64,000 bases of DNA from Saxidomus purpurata (GCA_022818135.1 JAFMSR010000002.1:44802699-44866698), one strand, 5' to 3'. Numbered from the stretch's first letter, positions 11,790 to 23,079 are shown. The notes: generated by a model not told the origin, from the letters alone. A program made the numbers and translations.

Positions 11790-12799
11790 AATCGTATATT
11801 TCTGTTGCTTTAGTTGTAAAAATCATTATCTTGCACGTAAGATCTGTCTCTGTCGGTATTTCCATTATCTTTAAGTCTCTGTCGGTATTTCTATTATCTA
11901 TTAAGAATAATGCGCTTTGTATGTGAAGGTTGTCGCCTGTATATCTACAATTACAAATAAGAAAGGATAATCAAAATATTTTCAGGGAAATTCATGTAAA
12001 AAGAAAACTTTTAGGAATAATTTCATAGACATTGGGGCTTCAAATCCAGGTGCAATCAATTCCATGTTCATCTCCTTGAAACAAGTCACTTCTTTATGGC
12101 TTAAATAGAGAATGGTTCGTAGATTAAAGGACAAAAATGTTTTTGTCGCGTGCATTCAGTCGTTAAAATACATAATGCACGTAAATTATGCTAGTTTCAT
12201 GGCTTGATTTATGACTAGACGCAAAAAAGAAATGATAACAGACAAGAAACCTGATGGTGTTTGTACATTACACACAGTCTCTAACTTTTTCTTTCTAACT
12301 ATTTCTGTTTTTTAAAGATTGTCCTATATTCCCGTGTGCCATTATATACGATGCTGAAAACAATTAAGAAACGGAAGGCAATTTTTTATGTTGTCCGTCA
12401 TAAAACGTATATTTTATAGATGCAGATTAGAAAAACTTTAAGTAAAAGACCTGCTGAATCGTTTTTAACCTTTGACATGTTTACGCAAGGCTCACCTTGA
12501 TTTGATATTGGCTAGGGGTACCTGTCATATTGTATCGCAAACAATTCATATCATAACGTTGCGATGTTTTGGCTTCTTAACAGAACCCTTTTGCATATGT
12601 CACTGCAACAATTTCATTTGTTTTCTTAAATAACCTGAAAACTTTTGGGATAACACTTTGAATAATTTAATTGGAGGCTAACATAATATAAACTGGACAT
12701 AATTCATTACATTTGTAAAGGGGTCCGGGGTCTGCTTATATAAGAACATTCTTTCTCAATTAACTCATTGTTTCGTAGTTTCACAAATATCATAAGATA
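11790..12799. other. AT-rich stretch, nothing recognised
   Basis: No supported gene. A short duplicated TCTGTCTCTGTCGGTATTTC / AAGTCTCTGTCGGTATTTC lies at 11847-11895. Confidence 0.35.
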
Positions 12800-12803
12800 T
12801 TAA

Positions 12804-12995
12804 AGTTGTTTGCTCTCAGATTTTAGTTAAAAATTAAGTTCTTAAAACTGTATGAAAATAACATGTTTTAGAACATATACTAATATATAAAGGTTTCAGT
12901 TTAAATTTCTGTAAAGCATATCTGTAGATTTGAAATAACACGCTACCAAATAATAAAGCGTTACAAACGCTTTTGAAATTTCAATATAAACATAG
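12804..12995 (+). mobile_element. MITE family U, left half
   Basis: TTAA (12800-12803) followed by AGTTGTTTGCTCTCAGATTT, the family U terminus, then the internal U sequence (ATGAAAATAACATGTTTTAG, ACGCTACCAAATAATAAAGC, AACGCTTTTGAAATTTCAAT). Homology ends where a family R fragment starts. A reverse-oriented U segment lies beyond it at 13415-13570. Confidence 0.65.
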
Positions 12996-13007
12996 ATGAA
13001 TAAATCG

Positions 13008-13278
13008 TAAGAAATGGCAAAGTTGTAGCCAACATTAAGTTTTCGTGACAAAATCTAAGTATAAAAAGGGGCATAACTCTATCAAATATGACATTGTTCT
13101 ACAAAATTTGGCGGCATCACAACCCTTTTGACATAAGCAATACAATCTGAAAGTTTGATAAAGAAATCTTAAGAAATGGCAAAGTAATAGCCAACGTTTA
13201 GTTTGTGTGACGGACGGACTGACGGACGGACAAAGCGATCCCTATGTATCGCCTTTTCTCCGAAAGGAGGACACAAAC
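13008..13278 (-). repeat. Family R array fragment, inverted
   Basis: Reverse complement of the R units at 10140-10870: AAGAAATGGCAAAGT recurs at about 13010 and 13173, and the end carries GACGGACTGACGGACGGACA and AAAGCGATCCCTATG, mirroring the array start near 10175. Confidence 0.7.
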
Positions 13279-13414
13279 ATGAACCGAATCCTTCAAAATT
13301 TAAGAAAGGGAATGGTTATAAATTTTTGTTTGGTTTTTGACGTGATACGGCTCGGGTAATATAAGTCTAGGCGGGTAATATATCCCCATATACCACTTCA
13401 AATAACAAATAACA

Positions 13415-13570
13415 TAAAATATTGGAATTTCAAAAGCGTTTGCAACGCTATATAATTTGATAGCGTATTTTTTCAAGTCTACAGATATAAGTGGCAGGAA
13501 TTTATACTGGAACCTTTTTATATGACTATATGTTCTAAAATACTTTTATTTTAACAAAGGCTAAGATCGA
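13415..13570 (-). repeat. MITE family U, inverted partial copy
   Basis: Contains the reverse complement of U internal sequence: TGGAATTTCAAAAGCGTTTG, TTGATAGCGTATTTTTT, GGCAGGAATTTATACTGGAA and ATATGTTCTAAAATA. The canonical terminus is missing. Confidence 0.6.
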
Positions 13571-13578
13571 AAACTTCA

Positions 13579-13827
13579 TTGTCTTCTACGAACATGGCTG
13601 CTGTAGAAGTCAAGGTAACAGAAAACTCGCGCTATTTCTCAGACAGCTGTATATCAGTAGATATTAGACTTGAATTTTTTCAACGAAGTTCTGACAAAAC
13701 GCTTACAATTATTATGTATGTGCACGTTTGGTACCCAAACATTCTTACCAAAAAGCAAAATGCCAAACGGGTGAAATGTTGCACAATTCTTTTGAATATG
13801 TATAATAAATTAAATGCTGATGAATGA
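13579..13827 (+). CDS. Unrecognised small ORF; possible first coding exon
   Basis: An 82-codon frame. The internal ATG near 13591 sits in a good context (AACATGGCTGCTGTAG) and begins MAAVEVK. This is followed by AAGGTAAC, which could be a splice donor after only seven codons. Beyond that point the frame shows no domain, signal peptide or membrane segment that I recognise. It abuts a U MITE relic and no matching acceptor or downstream exon can be identified by eye. More likely chance than real. Confidence 0.12.
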   Translation: MSSTNMAAVEVKVTENSRYFSDSCISVDIRLEFFQRSSDKTLTIIMYVHVWYPNILTKKQNAKRVKCCTILLNMYNKLNADE

Positions 13828-13984
13828 AAAATAAGTTAGCGCCTCACAGGTGATGAAACATTAATCTACTATTTCAAACTACAAAGACAGGCATATGCTA
13901 ACGAAAGGGCAGAACAGTGAGATCATAGTGAAATGAACTCAAAGTTCCAAACGGGTTCTTTACACGATTTTCTTAGATTCTAAA

Positions 13985-14420
13985 GGTCCTGGTGTGCAAA
14001 ATATTCGTCAACGAATCCTTGGCAATGCATCTGCACAAACAAGTAGTACCAAAAAAACAAAAATAATATCAAACAGGGAATGCCACGTACCAAAAACGCA
14101 GCCTCCCCAAAACGAGCCCCACAGCACCCAGAAGTGCACACCACCAACACACACACACGCACACACACACACACACAATCATGCACACACACACATATAC
14201 ACTACCAACACACACTAGCATACAAAGCAAACACACGAGGACAAAACGAACAATTAAAGGAACACAGTGGGGCACCGCCTTGGAACGGTCAGTGGCAAAA
14301 ACACCACTGGGGAGCTTAAACCGGTTTATGGTGCGCACCCAACCTCACTCTTACCCCCACATGTAAAACAATTGCAACACCCTCCATACTAGCCAGGCCG
14401 GTGTCCCTGTGACTTTTGCA
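13985..14420. repeat. GC-richer interspersed repeat with (CA)n core
   Basis: A block distinctly richer in C and A than its surroundings, containing GGGAATGCCACGTACC, CACAGTGGGGCACCGCCTTG, AAACCGGTTTATGG and TAGCCAGGCCGGTGTCCCTG on either side of a CA microsatellite. I recognise the layout as a common bivalve interspersed repeat but cannot name the family. The overlapping frames here are composition artefacts (Thr-His or Cys-Val repeats). Confidence 0.5.
14149..14217. repeat. (CA)n microsatellite, interrupted
   Basis: Runs of CA interrupted by G, ATCATG and TATA. Potentially length-polymorphic. Confidence 0.9.
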
Positions 14421-14984
14421 TACTATGATGAAAAAGTGCGTTGTCTGTGACGGGAGAATGTTTGAAGGATTTGGTATAAGGGTATAAGAAATTTACCGTA
14501 AGTTCAGTATTATTAATTAAGTCTATCTCACAATTTACAATGTATTATTACCCCTCGTACATGTACATTTACATGTACTAAATATGTCAGCATTCCACGA
14601 GTGTTTGATAAAAAGGACTGTTACACGAGATAAAAAGCAAGATGTACGAACTATTATATAATGTCTAATACATCAAGTCACAAACCTGCACTTTCGAGGG
14701 TTTAAGAACTACATATAATAACATGTAATTTATTTATTCAGATTCGTGTTGAGTTTTGACATATTTAACGTACTAGTCACCGCGCTGCACTATAAGATTA
14801 TTGAAGAATGTTTTTGTTTTTCAATTTGTATTTTTAAACAGCTTAAATGATTCAAAGTGTGAATGGTTTATTGACTGAATCTGTATAGTTACATGAATAT
14901 CACTTCGTGAAAAATATTGCGTTTCAAGACCTTGATCAATGCACTTTTCTGCTGTATGCTGTGAAGGAGCAGCTTTAAAAAATA
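14421..14984. other. AT-rich stretch, nothing recognised
   Basis: No supported gene or repeat. Confidence 0.35.
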
Positions 14985-14989
14985 TTCTT

Positions 14990-15262
14990 TTGTATCAACG
15001 ACCTTACCATGTGACCCCAAATGCAATCACAAACTTCCTCTCAACACAAGCTACCAACACATCAAGTTTCATTGCAATTGGTCACTCCTAACTCTAGTTA
15101 TTGAGCGGAAAACTATTTTTAGTAACAGTGACCTAGACCTTGACCTTAGTGACCCTAAATGCAATCCCAAGCTTCCTCTCTACGCAAGCTACATACACAC
15201 CAAGTTTCTTTGCAATAATTCACTCCTTACTAGTTATTGAGCGGAAACCAAATGTTTGACTG
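14990..15262. repeat. Tandem repeat, 2 units of ~138 bp
   Basis: GTGACCCCAAATGCAATC at 15011 and GTGACCCTAAATGCAATC at 15149. Both units continue with CTTCCTCTC, ACACAAGCTAC, CAAGTTTC.TTGCAAT, CACTCCT and TAGTTATTGAGCGGAAA. Non-coding; the same style as the other tandem-core elements here, with no terminus visible. Confidence 0.7.
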
Positions 15263-15460
15263 AATTGCAATAAAAGATATTATAAAAACGACAACATAAA
15301 CAATAATCACTTTTCGTCTCAATAGATTTAACAGTGTCTCACCCATCGGCAGCTAAACGTGGATCTGACACGTTTTCCTTTTCTAACATCTTCTGTATGA
15401 ATAAACAGTACACGATACAAAGAATTACTTAAAATGGCATGTTCTTCAGACATCCATGAA

Positions 15461-15825
15461 AGGGGCGCTCCCTACATGTAGCAGATTATATTGTCGAAAC
15501 ATAGATTATGTGTTCAATGTTCGTACAATGATAAATAAATACAATTTCAAAGAAGAACCTATGGCGAAAATGCCTCATTTTACAACAATCGATCAATATA
15601 GAGGCTTTCTGTAATAAATCGCATCCACCCATTAATTGTACAACAACTTTACATTGAGTATTGAATGGTTTACGGTACTGCAGTATATTTTAAAAAGCTG
15701 ATTTTATCGGTAATGAGTGGGAATGCATAGCTTAAACTTTTAGGTTAAGTTATAAGACTTCCAAAGATTCTATTATTTATGTTTTGGAGGTTATTTATTT
15801 GACATCAGTTACAGGGTATGTCCCT
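15461..15825 (+). mobile_element. MITE family T, near full-length
   Basis: 365 bp. Left end AGGGGCGCTCCCTACATG (flank TGAA, a decayed TTAA). Right end ACAGGGTATGTCCC, then T and an intact TTAA (15826-15829). The internal sequence matches 20175-20551 throughout. Confidence 0.75.
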
Positions 15826-15829
15826 TTAA

Positions 15830-16275
15830 TTGCAAATCATGGCCTTATATTTGGTTGTTGGTAAAGTTCACCAACAGAACCAAAAATCTATAAAGGAGTA
15901 AACACTCGTCTCAGTTATTTGCATATTTACTGCTATTTGGGCTATGTTTAGGTTGTCGCCGAATAACCAATCAGAAGAAAGCATCAAAATGATGCAGACG
16001 ATTACATATCAGAACAAAATGACTAAGAACAAAGTCTTCGACTTTCGGATTCAATACAAGATGCAATATAACACATGTTGCTTTTGATTTCTCCTATACT
16101 TTCTGTAGATTGGGCGTCTAATGTTTCAAAATAGGGATCATGGTAACTGTATATTTATCTAGAGTATATTACTAGATGCTGGTGTCTGCCGAATTTCAAA
16201 TCGCTTGTCAAAGAAATATACATTACACATACTTTGTGATTTGATATTAGACAATAATCAAACAGACGAGAATCT
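15830..16275. other. AT-rich stretch, nothing recognised
   Basis: No supported gene or repeat. Confidence 0.35.
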
Positions 16276-16283
16276 TAAACATA

Positions 16284-16360
16284 CATGCATTCGAACCCAG
16301 ATCTACAGAAGGTTGCAGTTCAACGCTCTTTCCGTATACTACTTCATCTAAATTTTGACA
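16284..16360 (-). repeat. tRNA-Cys-like relic
   Basis: On the minus strand GAGCGTTGAACTGCAACCTT resembles the D-arm end plus anticodon arm of a tRNA with anticodon GCA, and CTGGGTTCGAATGC follows at the right distance as a T-arm/B box. The 5' acceptor strand and the A box are poor, so this is a tRNA pseudogene or SINE relic, not a working tRNA. Confidence 0.4.
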
Positions 16361-17760
16361 AATGAACGATACTTAACAAAAACTACGAAGCGATTTAATT
16401 TTTGTCAGACTGACCTTTGTCCCTCGTTTTGCGACGTATTAATACATTTACGTCGTGGTACGAAACAGTTATACAACACTGTAATAGAAATATAGTAAGA
16501 TTGTATGCATTGAGTCGTCACTGCAGTTTTATAATTATATATTCCATAAGAGGTCATAACTCACGGGTCAAAATCTTACAGAACTCCGCCAACATCTCAT
16601 CAAGTAATATATAAATTGCATTACAAACCAACAAAATGGTAATGGTAAAGGTACATCAGTATTGTGATAATAGCATCAAAACCATTAGAGGCTTTCCATC
16701 TTTGTTATAACATTAGCGAACTACTGACAAGCTCGTGGTGCGTCTTTAAACAAGATCCAGTATGATTATGTATGGAAATGTAAGGGCTTCACAAATCTAA
16801 TAAATGTGTATGCAAATGATCAACTGACACTTACTAAAATGGAACAGAAGACTGCAGATCTACGTTTAGTTATTCTTTTAATCAAGTGCTCCTGGAATTC
16901 GATATGATAACATATACTTTGATATTTCTCATATGAAATAAAACGAGTCAACTTTTTATTATAGTTTATTTCTGTTTAAGACTCCAAAGTCATACCTGTT
17001 TTATCACAAGGATCATTGCTTTTAAATGTAAGATATGCTGCTGGTTACAATGTACCGTCTGTCGCCAAAAATGTCGTTGTAACAGAGTAAGGTTTATGTC
17101 TAACGCAAAATTCTTTAGGGGTTATAATACTCCGTTTAATCGAGTATTTCATTGATACATGTTGTGTTTGGTCTATTTAACAAAGGCAATGTGATACACT
17201 ATTTGTGAAGGTAAGTTGTCCAAATAAGCATTGCGATGTTGTACAGCATGACAACGACTCTATTAAATGTGTTACATTCAGTTTTTTTTTTCGAACAGCA
17301 GGAAACTATCAAATTGTGAATGTTTTAATAATGAATTTAAGTCACCACGTGTCAAACAATAGTTTCAAGAGCTACATGTAGTTCTTGAACAATCTTCTTA
17401 TGTGCTGGAACAATTTGAGTCTACGGACTTCACAGTCAGAGATCAAATGAAATTCTAATGTTTTGCATCTGCTGGGAATACGCAACCATCTTTCATTCCA
17501 TATTTAATGAACCACAAAAACGTTCAAATAGGTTTTGTAGCGTACCAGACATATAACATTTGTTTATTGTCTAAGTCAGAACATTTATATTCGTCTTCAC
17601 AGGTTTAAATCAATCTATCTAGTCCTAAAATGGAATAATTTATCTTCGCCAACATCACCAACACGACGTCTCTGTGATAATGTTTTACATTTCGAAAAGT
17701 AATGGTATAACATATTAAATCATTCAAAGTTTAGTTAGTTTATTATTAAACATTATGTTC
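16361..17760. other. AT-rich stretch, nothing recognised
   Basis: The frame at 16417-16614 has no recognisable features. Nothing else is supported. Confidence 0.35.
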
Positions 17761-17764
17761 AGTT

Positions 17765-18412
17765 ATACCCTGGTCACATCAATGCTACGAGCTCCGTACG
17801 CGTAGGTTTTCAGTCGAAATTTTATCGTTAACTCTTGCGAGCATCGTACGGATTTTTTGAACTCGTAGAAGACTCGAGAGCTCGGTGAAAATGTTTCACC
17901 GAGTTCCCGAGTTCTCGCCGAGATAGTAGAAATTATTCGAAGTCGGGAACAGCTGACTAGGGCCCCAGTAGAGCTGATGTCCGTACGGATTTGGAACACC
18001 GCGAGTCCCGTAAGAGCTTGCCGGTGCTCACACGACTATCGCAGGGGAGTTGCACGGTCAATGTACGATGATCGTACGATACTACGGACACCGAGTGGGG
18101 AATTTACGATATCTGCACGATGGCCACCGGGCGTGACGCTCAACATACGGGCTCCATACGACATCCTTGACAATAATGAAAATAATTCAGGTATCGCCGA
18201 ACTGATTCGTTATTGTCATACGGACACGGTACGGGCGCCGTACGAACACACGTGCATCGTATAAGGTACGTCCGAGCTCCTTCCAAGCTTCGCACGACAT
18301 GTCTGCGATGTCCATACGGACAATCCTACAATTGCATCCTCCAAAAGATCGGACGGGGCCTATAGGTAAGTGACCAGAAACCACGATTGTACGGTGACCG
18401 TACAGATTTCAA
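17765..18412. repeat. CpG-rich block with recurrent TACG motifs
   Basis: About 650 bp, strikingly richer in G+C and CpG than everything around it. CGTACGG, CATACGG and GTACGAT-type motifs recur at least a dozen times on both strands (e.g. TCCGTACGC near 17794, CATCGTACGGA near 17843, GTCCGTACGGA near 17981, GGTACGGGCGCCGTACGAAC near 18228, GTACGGTGACCGTACAG near 18390). Two weak frames (17977-18264 plus, 17763-17999 minus) overlap and are explained by the lack of AT-rich stops. It could be a GC-rich interspersed element or a CpG island; I favour a repeat but have only this copy. Confidence 0.5.
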
Positions 18413-18639
18413 AAGTTGGTGGAATCGTTTCCATTATTTAATTGTTTCATGTACAATTATGTCGCTCGTGAAGAATAAGTAGATTCAAGTTAGGTTAACC
18501 AGTGTAAACCTTTGGTTGCCGAGGCAACGGAAAAAGTCAAATTTTGAAAATGTGTTCTTGCCCAAAGCTACAAGGCCAAAGTTGGTTCAACATGTAAGTA
18601 AAAGAATAAAATCACTTAACCAAATGCAGTGGCGCTTAC

Positions 18640-19085
18640 ATTGTATATTAGGTGTAAATGTCACCATGGTAATCATCTTTTAGTTTATACTATTTTTTTA
18701 GCTCGATTGTGAAGAAAGCTTAAAGCTTGAGGCTTATCGAGTCCTTTAAACTTCAGTCAAATCTTTTTTAATAGTTAACTAAAAATTAGACACACACATA
18801 AACTTTATGCAGTGGTTTTTAGTTTAGCTATAAATGTCACCATGGTTATCTTCTTTTGATATATTTCATTCATACTACAGTCAAATCTATTTCAATAGTT
18901 TATTAGAAAATTGATGAACACACCCACAAACTTAATGTAAGGGTACTTAGATCAGGTGTAAATGTCACCATGGTAATCTTCTTTAGATATATTTCCTTTA
19001 TACTGCACTCAATTATATTTTAATCGTTAAATAAAAAATAGATGAACACACCCATAAACAAATTGCCGTGGTACTTAGATGAACT
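18640..19085. repeat. Degenerate tandem repeat (~128-176 bp spacing)
   Basis: TAAATGTCACCATGGTAATC recurs at 18655, 18831 (TTATC variant) and 18959. Each copy is followed by AT-rich sequence and a variant of AATAGTTAACTAAAAATTAG and ACACACCCATAAACT. A fourth, eroded unit starts near 19085. Confidence 0.65.
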
Positions 19086-19319
19086 GTGATCACTTATTAA
19101 AATATAACCCCTTTATATATATGATTACGGCAAATTTTCTTCTAATTAGCAAGGCTAATTATGACTTATTAAAGTTTGACAATCATTATCATGAAATTTT
19201 GAATAATTTAAAATGTTTATACAGTAGTCAAGGAATCAGCCTTTCTCCCTTGAAGAATTAAGCCATCCTGGTACCTTTCGTTTCTAAACTTGTTCTAACA
19301 CAATAATTAATAAAGATTA

Positions 19320-19625
19320 TTTAAGAAATAATAAATGCCTCCCTGTATTTTATCGTTGAATAAAATATCGACAGGAATTCGAGTGTAAAGCACGAGTGAT
19401 TTAATTTTTCGCATCCAAACGGCTGACTGTATTTTATTCAACGATAAAATATAGGGAACAATTTATTATTTCGATTCTAACACGTTATTTTCTTTGAAAA
19501 CAATCCCGAACTTTATTTAGGGCGTAGTAGTACATTTTTGTAACCTTTAAAGGCGAGATACGATTGGACGCGCGTGTTTACATACGTTACGTCATTTAAG
19601 GCACGTCGTCCTTGAAAAAACGTGC
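19320..19625 (+). repeat. Dispersed repeat family X, copy 2
   Basis: Same layout as 85-425: AAATAATAAATGCCTCCCTG, a dyad (left arm about 19340-19375, right arm about 19417-19455), then CCCGAACTTTATTTAG and GGCACGTCGTCCTTG. The loop is shorter than in copy 1. Confidence 0.6.
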
Positions 19626-20170
19626 TGTATTTTATCGTAAATTAAAATACATTTTTTCCTACATGTTTATATAGGAAAAGCAGCCGCTTATGTTAGAATA
19701 GTGGTTAAGTCTGACTCGTGAATACATCAATTGACAATTGTGCAACAAATATAAATTAAAGACCCTTGTTATCTCTAGAGAAGTATGGAAGTGTTTCTGT
19801 TATTGATTGTGTTATCTTAAGTGAATAGTTAAGACATAAATTACAGAGGCGAATAATAAGAGGTACCAATTACTTCTACCTAACTTACTAAAACTACAAT
19901 ATTTACAGTATTCGGCACTTTGAAAACTCCTGCTTCTAATGTGTATGTGTTTCAAAATTACGACTCAACGCACATTTATCTTCAGTGTCTACAAAATGCA
20001 TTTTGCCAAGGATACGCCAGATGATCCCGGTCTCCACATGTTTATCAAGACTGCATCGGTACGCATTTGTTTATCACTAATAAGATAAAACAATGCTTAT
20101 TTATTTGTAGTTAAACTACTTAGAAAAACTAAATCTTTTAATGAAGCCACAGCACTACCGATGAATGAAA
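19626..20170. other. AT-rich stretch, nothing recognised
   Basis: No supported gene or repeat. Confidence 0.35.
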
Positions 20171-20174
20171 TTAA

Positions 20175-20551
20175 AGGGGCACTCCCTACATCCAGCAAAT
20201 TATATTAAGGAAACATATATTATGTGTTCACTGAACGTAAAATGATAAATAAATACTTCATATATTTTTCATTATATTTCAAAGAAGAACCTATGGCGAA
20301 ACATTCCTCATTTTACCACAATTTATCAATATAGAGTCTTTCTGTAATAAATCGCATCCACCTTTTAATTGTACAACAACAATTCTACATAGATTATTGA
20401 ATGGTTTACGCTACTGCAGTATATTTTATCAGTTGATTTTATCGATAATGACTGGGAACTCATAGCTGAAACTTTTAGGTTAAGTTATGATACTTCGAAA
20501 TATTCTATTCTGCAGGTTTTTTGTTTGGCATAAGTTGTAGGGTATGTCCCT
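20175..20551 (+). mobile_element. MITE family T, full-length reference copy with TTAA duplication
   Basis: 377 bp, flanked on both sides by TTAA (20171-20174 and 20552-20555). Left end AGGGGCACTCCCTACA; right end, read in reverse, AGGGACATACCCTACA: 13 of 16 identical. The interior holds the family's TGTGTTCACTGAACGTAAAA and TTAATTGTACAACAAC. The TTAA duplication and short inverted ends are those of piggyBac-type elements, so it was probably mobilised by a piggyBac-like transposase; that is inference. Confidence 0.8.
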
Positions 20552-20555
20552 TTAA

Positions 20556-21178
20556 CATGTATTCGTTTATGAAATTCTACAACAGGGTGAGATATGTACA
20601 TGTACATTGCTCAAGCAACAAACTTGTCAAATAAGCTTGTGGTAATGAACATTGTCAAAGCACTGGATTATAACGTAGCGTAGCGCATGTAAATGAAGCA
20701 ATTATTTATACAAATATATGCTAGATCCTGAAGACATGACAAGTTGTTTAGAAAATTGGTTTGGAAGTTTTCCAGATCCTGAAAAGACAATTTGCAAATA
20801 CAGTGATTCTATACTATCAATTGTAAACTGAGTATTGACAGCGAGAAACAATGTGGGATGTATCACAAGTCTAAAATAATTTTTAATTTCGGCAAATGTA
20901 CAAAAGCAGCAATTCAAAGTTGCAGATACACTTACTGTTTTTTTATTTGTAAATCAGCAAAAGGAATTATAGAAAATATTAGTAGCATCCTCAGCCAATA
21001 ATTTGTATATCTTATAATATCGTTATATTCTTAATTTTGATACCACGTTTCCAATATTGGAACCGCTTATTTCAAACAGTATAGCCTAGTTTGGATAATG
21101 TGACAGTGACGTAACAGATGTGTACATAAATGTGTACAGGCATTAAGGAAACAGGTAGAGCATGTGTAGAGGAAAAGG
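20556..21178. other. AT-rich stretch, nothing recognised
   Basis: The minus-strand frame at 20702-20917 has no recognisable domain. Nothing else is supported. Confidence 0.35.
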
Positions 21179-21182
21179 TTAA

Positions 21183-21529
21183 AGTTGCTCGCTCTCAGAT
21201 TTTAGTAAAAAAAATAAAAGTTTTTCAAACTGTATGTAAATAATGATTTTAGAACAAATAGTGATATAAAAAGGCTCCAGTATAAATTCCTGTCACGTAT
21301 ATCTCTAAATTTCAAATAATACGCTACCAAATTCAAAAGCTTTGGAATTCCAATAAAAACATATAGTGCACCGGTGACCGTGTAACCGACATTTTAATCG
21401 ATTTCTGCAAATTCCTACCTAGATTTTTGCTTATAATTTGATTCTAGCCTTTAATTTTATATTAATGTATAAGTATGTCAACTTTTTAAAAATAATACTA
21501 TTTCAACGGTAACTGAGAGCGAGCAGCTT
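21183..21529 (+). mobile_element. MITE family U, full-length reference copy with TTAA duplication
   Basis: 347 bp between TTAA at 21179-21182 and TTAA at 21530-21533. Left end AGTTGCTCGCTCTCAGATTT; right end, read in reverse, AAGCTGCTCGCTCTCAGTT. The terminal ~18 bp are almost perfectly inverted. The internal sequence includes ACGCTACCAAATTCAAAAGC and is shared with at least eight other segments in the window. Confidence 0.8.
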
Positions 21530-21533
21530 TTAA

Positions 21534-22095
21534 AAGATACTTCAACCATTTCAAGCACGAGCATTTCGTGCTTACGGGCATCTCTTGTAATGGGATATGT
21601 ACATTGAAATATTATTTTTATATGTATAGTTATAATAACTCCATATGTCAGAAAAGACGTTTTCAAGTGAGAACGCAAATAGTCGTAATGACCGAAATTA
21701 CGATGATTTGTCAAAGACAGTTCTCCAGCAAGTTATCGACTTCGCTAAAGTGACAGCGACTGTATGTAATATACAATATAATATATATTGACATTAGTTA
21801 CGCCTAGTGCTCTCCCTTGTATTAAGATAACAAGTTTACCCGATAAAAGAAGACTCTTCTGTTGTAAAATTATCCTAACCGGACAGTAGTTCTTTTAAAT
21901 GAGATGTTGTATTCATGAAATTTCCTCGTTTTAATTTCAATTATTGTTTGAAGATAGTCGTTGAATTGAATACAAGTTTAATCTCTGAAATCATTTTACG
22001 TTAAGACCTCTGGCCCTGTTGTTCCATTTTCAAGATCGCTTGGAATTGAACTTAATGGCCTCTATTACAGTCGTCATTGACGTTCAAAATTGTTT
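21534..22095. other. AT-rich stretch, nothing recognised
   Basis: Short overlapping frames here (21478-21753) are partly inside the U element and not genes. Confidence 0.35.
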
Positions 22096-22099
22096 TTAA

Positions 22100-22452
22100 A
22101 GCTGCTCGCTCTCACATCTTCTTGAAGAAATGAAGTTCTCCAAACTCTATGAAAGTAACATGTTTTAGAATGAATAGTCAAATAAATAGGTTCAACTATA
22201 GATTCCTGTCAAGTTTATCTATATATTTGAAATTATACGCTACCAAATAATAAAGCGTCACGAACGCTTTTGAACATCTCAATATAACCATACAGCGTAG
22301 CGGTGCCGCACAACCAAATCCTACTTACATTTTCAATGGATATATAACTTTTTCCCTCGTTGTTGATTCAAACATTTACTTTTTACATGTTATGCTTGAA
22401 TATATCAATTAAGAGAACTATTTTTTTCACCTGAAACTGAGAGCCAGCAGTT
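22100..22452 (+). mobile_element. MITE family U, near full-length
   Basis: TTAA (22096-22099) followed by AGCTGCTCGCTCTCACATCT. The right end CTGAGAGCCAGCAGTTTC is the inverted terminus with a few substitutions. The interior matches 21183-21529. Confidence 0.75.
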
Positions 22453-23079
22453 TCAAAAAGTCCCGGTCGCCTAAGAAATACTATGTAAAACGTAAGTCAG
22501 ACTGGGAACCTCAAATTAAGATTTATCTATACTTTAGAGACAAGATGTTACAGAAACATTCAGAAAAGAAGATTCTAGAGATGTACAGCGCCTATTCAAA
22601 TTTATATCTCTCAGTAATTGGCATTCTGGGGGAAAAGACGACGACTCTTACAAATATTTGTCTCGTCAAAAATGTATAAATATGTCCAAAGTTATGACTC
22701 GTAGATCATCTTTAAAATACACATAAACAAACACGTTGTCTATACAGCTTTTTAAGTGACAAATGGTATTTAAGTAAGGACGCCAAACTCTATCAGACTT
22801 GAACGTAGGACAATAAAAAGTATCTTTAATTTTTTCGTTAAGGATAGAATATTCTCCAAAACTGTCTTTCTTAAAACATTATTTTGTATTCTAGAAAAGA
22901 CTACTTCCACAAACAATTATTGAAAGAATAAAAACAAACACGCAGTATTTACGCCTTGTACACTTTGGAACTGTTTTGACCACTTTGAATCTTGAAAACA
23001 GTATTTATTTTGACGGAAAAAAAATGTATAAATGTATTCTTGATCAATTTAGAAAAAATTCAGTTCTTGATTTGAAAGT
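22453..23079. other. AT-rich stretch, nothing recognised
   Basis: No supported gene or repeat. Confidence 0.35.

Noticed and set aside
13980..14366. Several overlapping ORFs around the CA repeat
   Set aside because: Thr-His and Cys-Val repeats from a (CA)n microsatellite and a GC-richer repeat.
17763..18384. Three ORFs in the CpG-rich block
   Set aside because: Overlap on opposite strands; explained by high GC reducing stop codons. No domain recognised.
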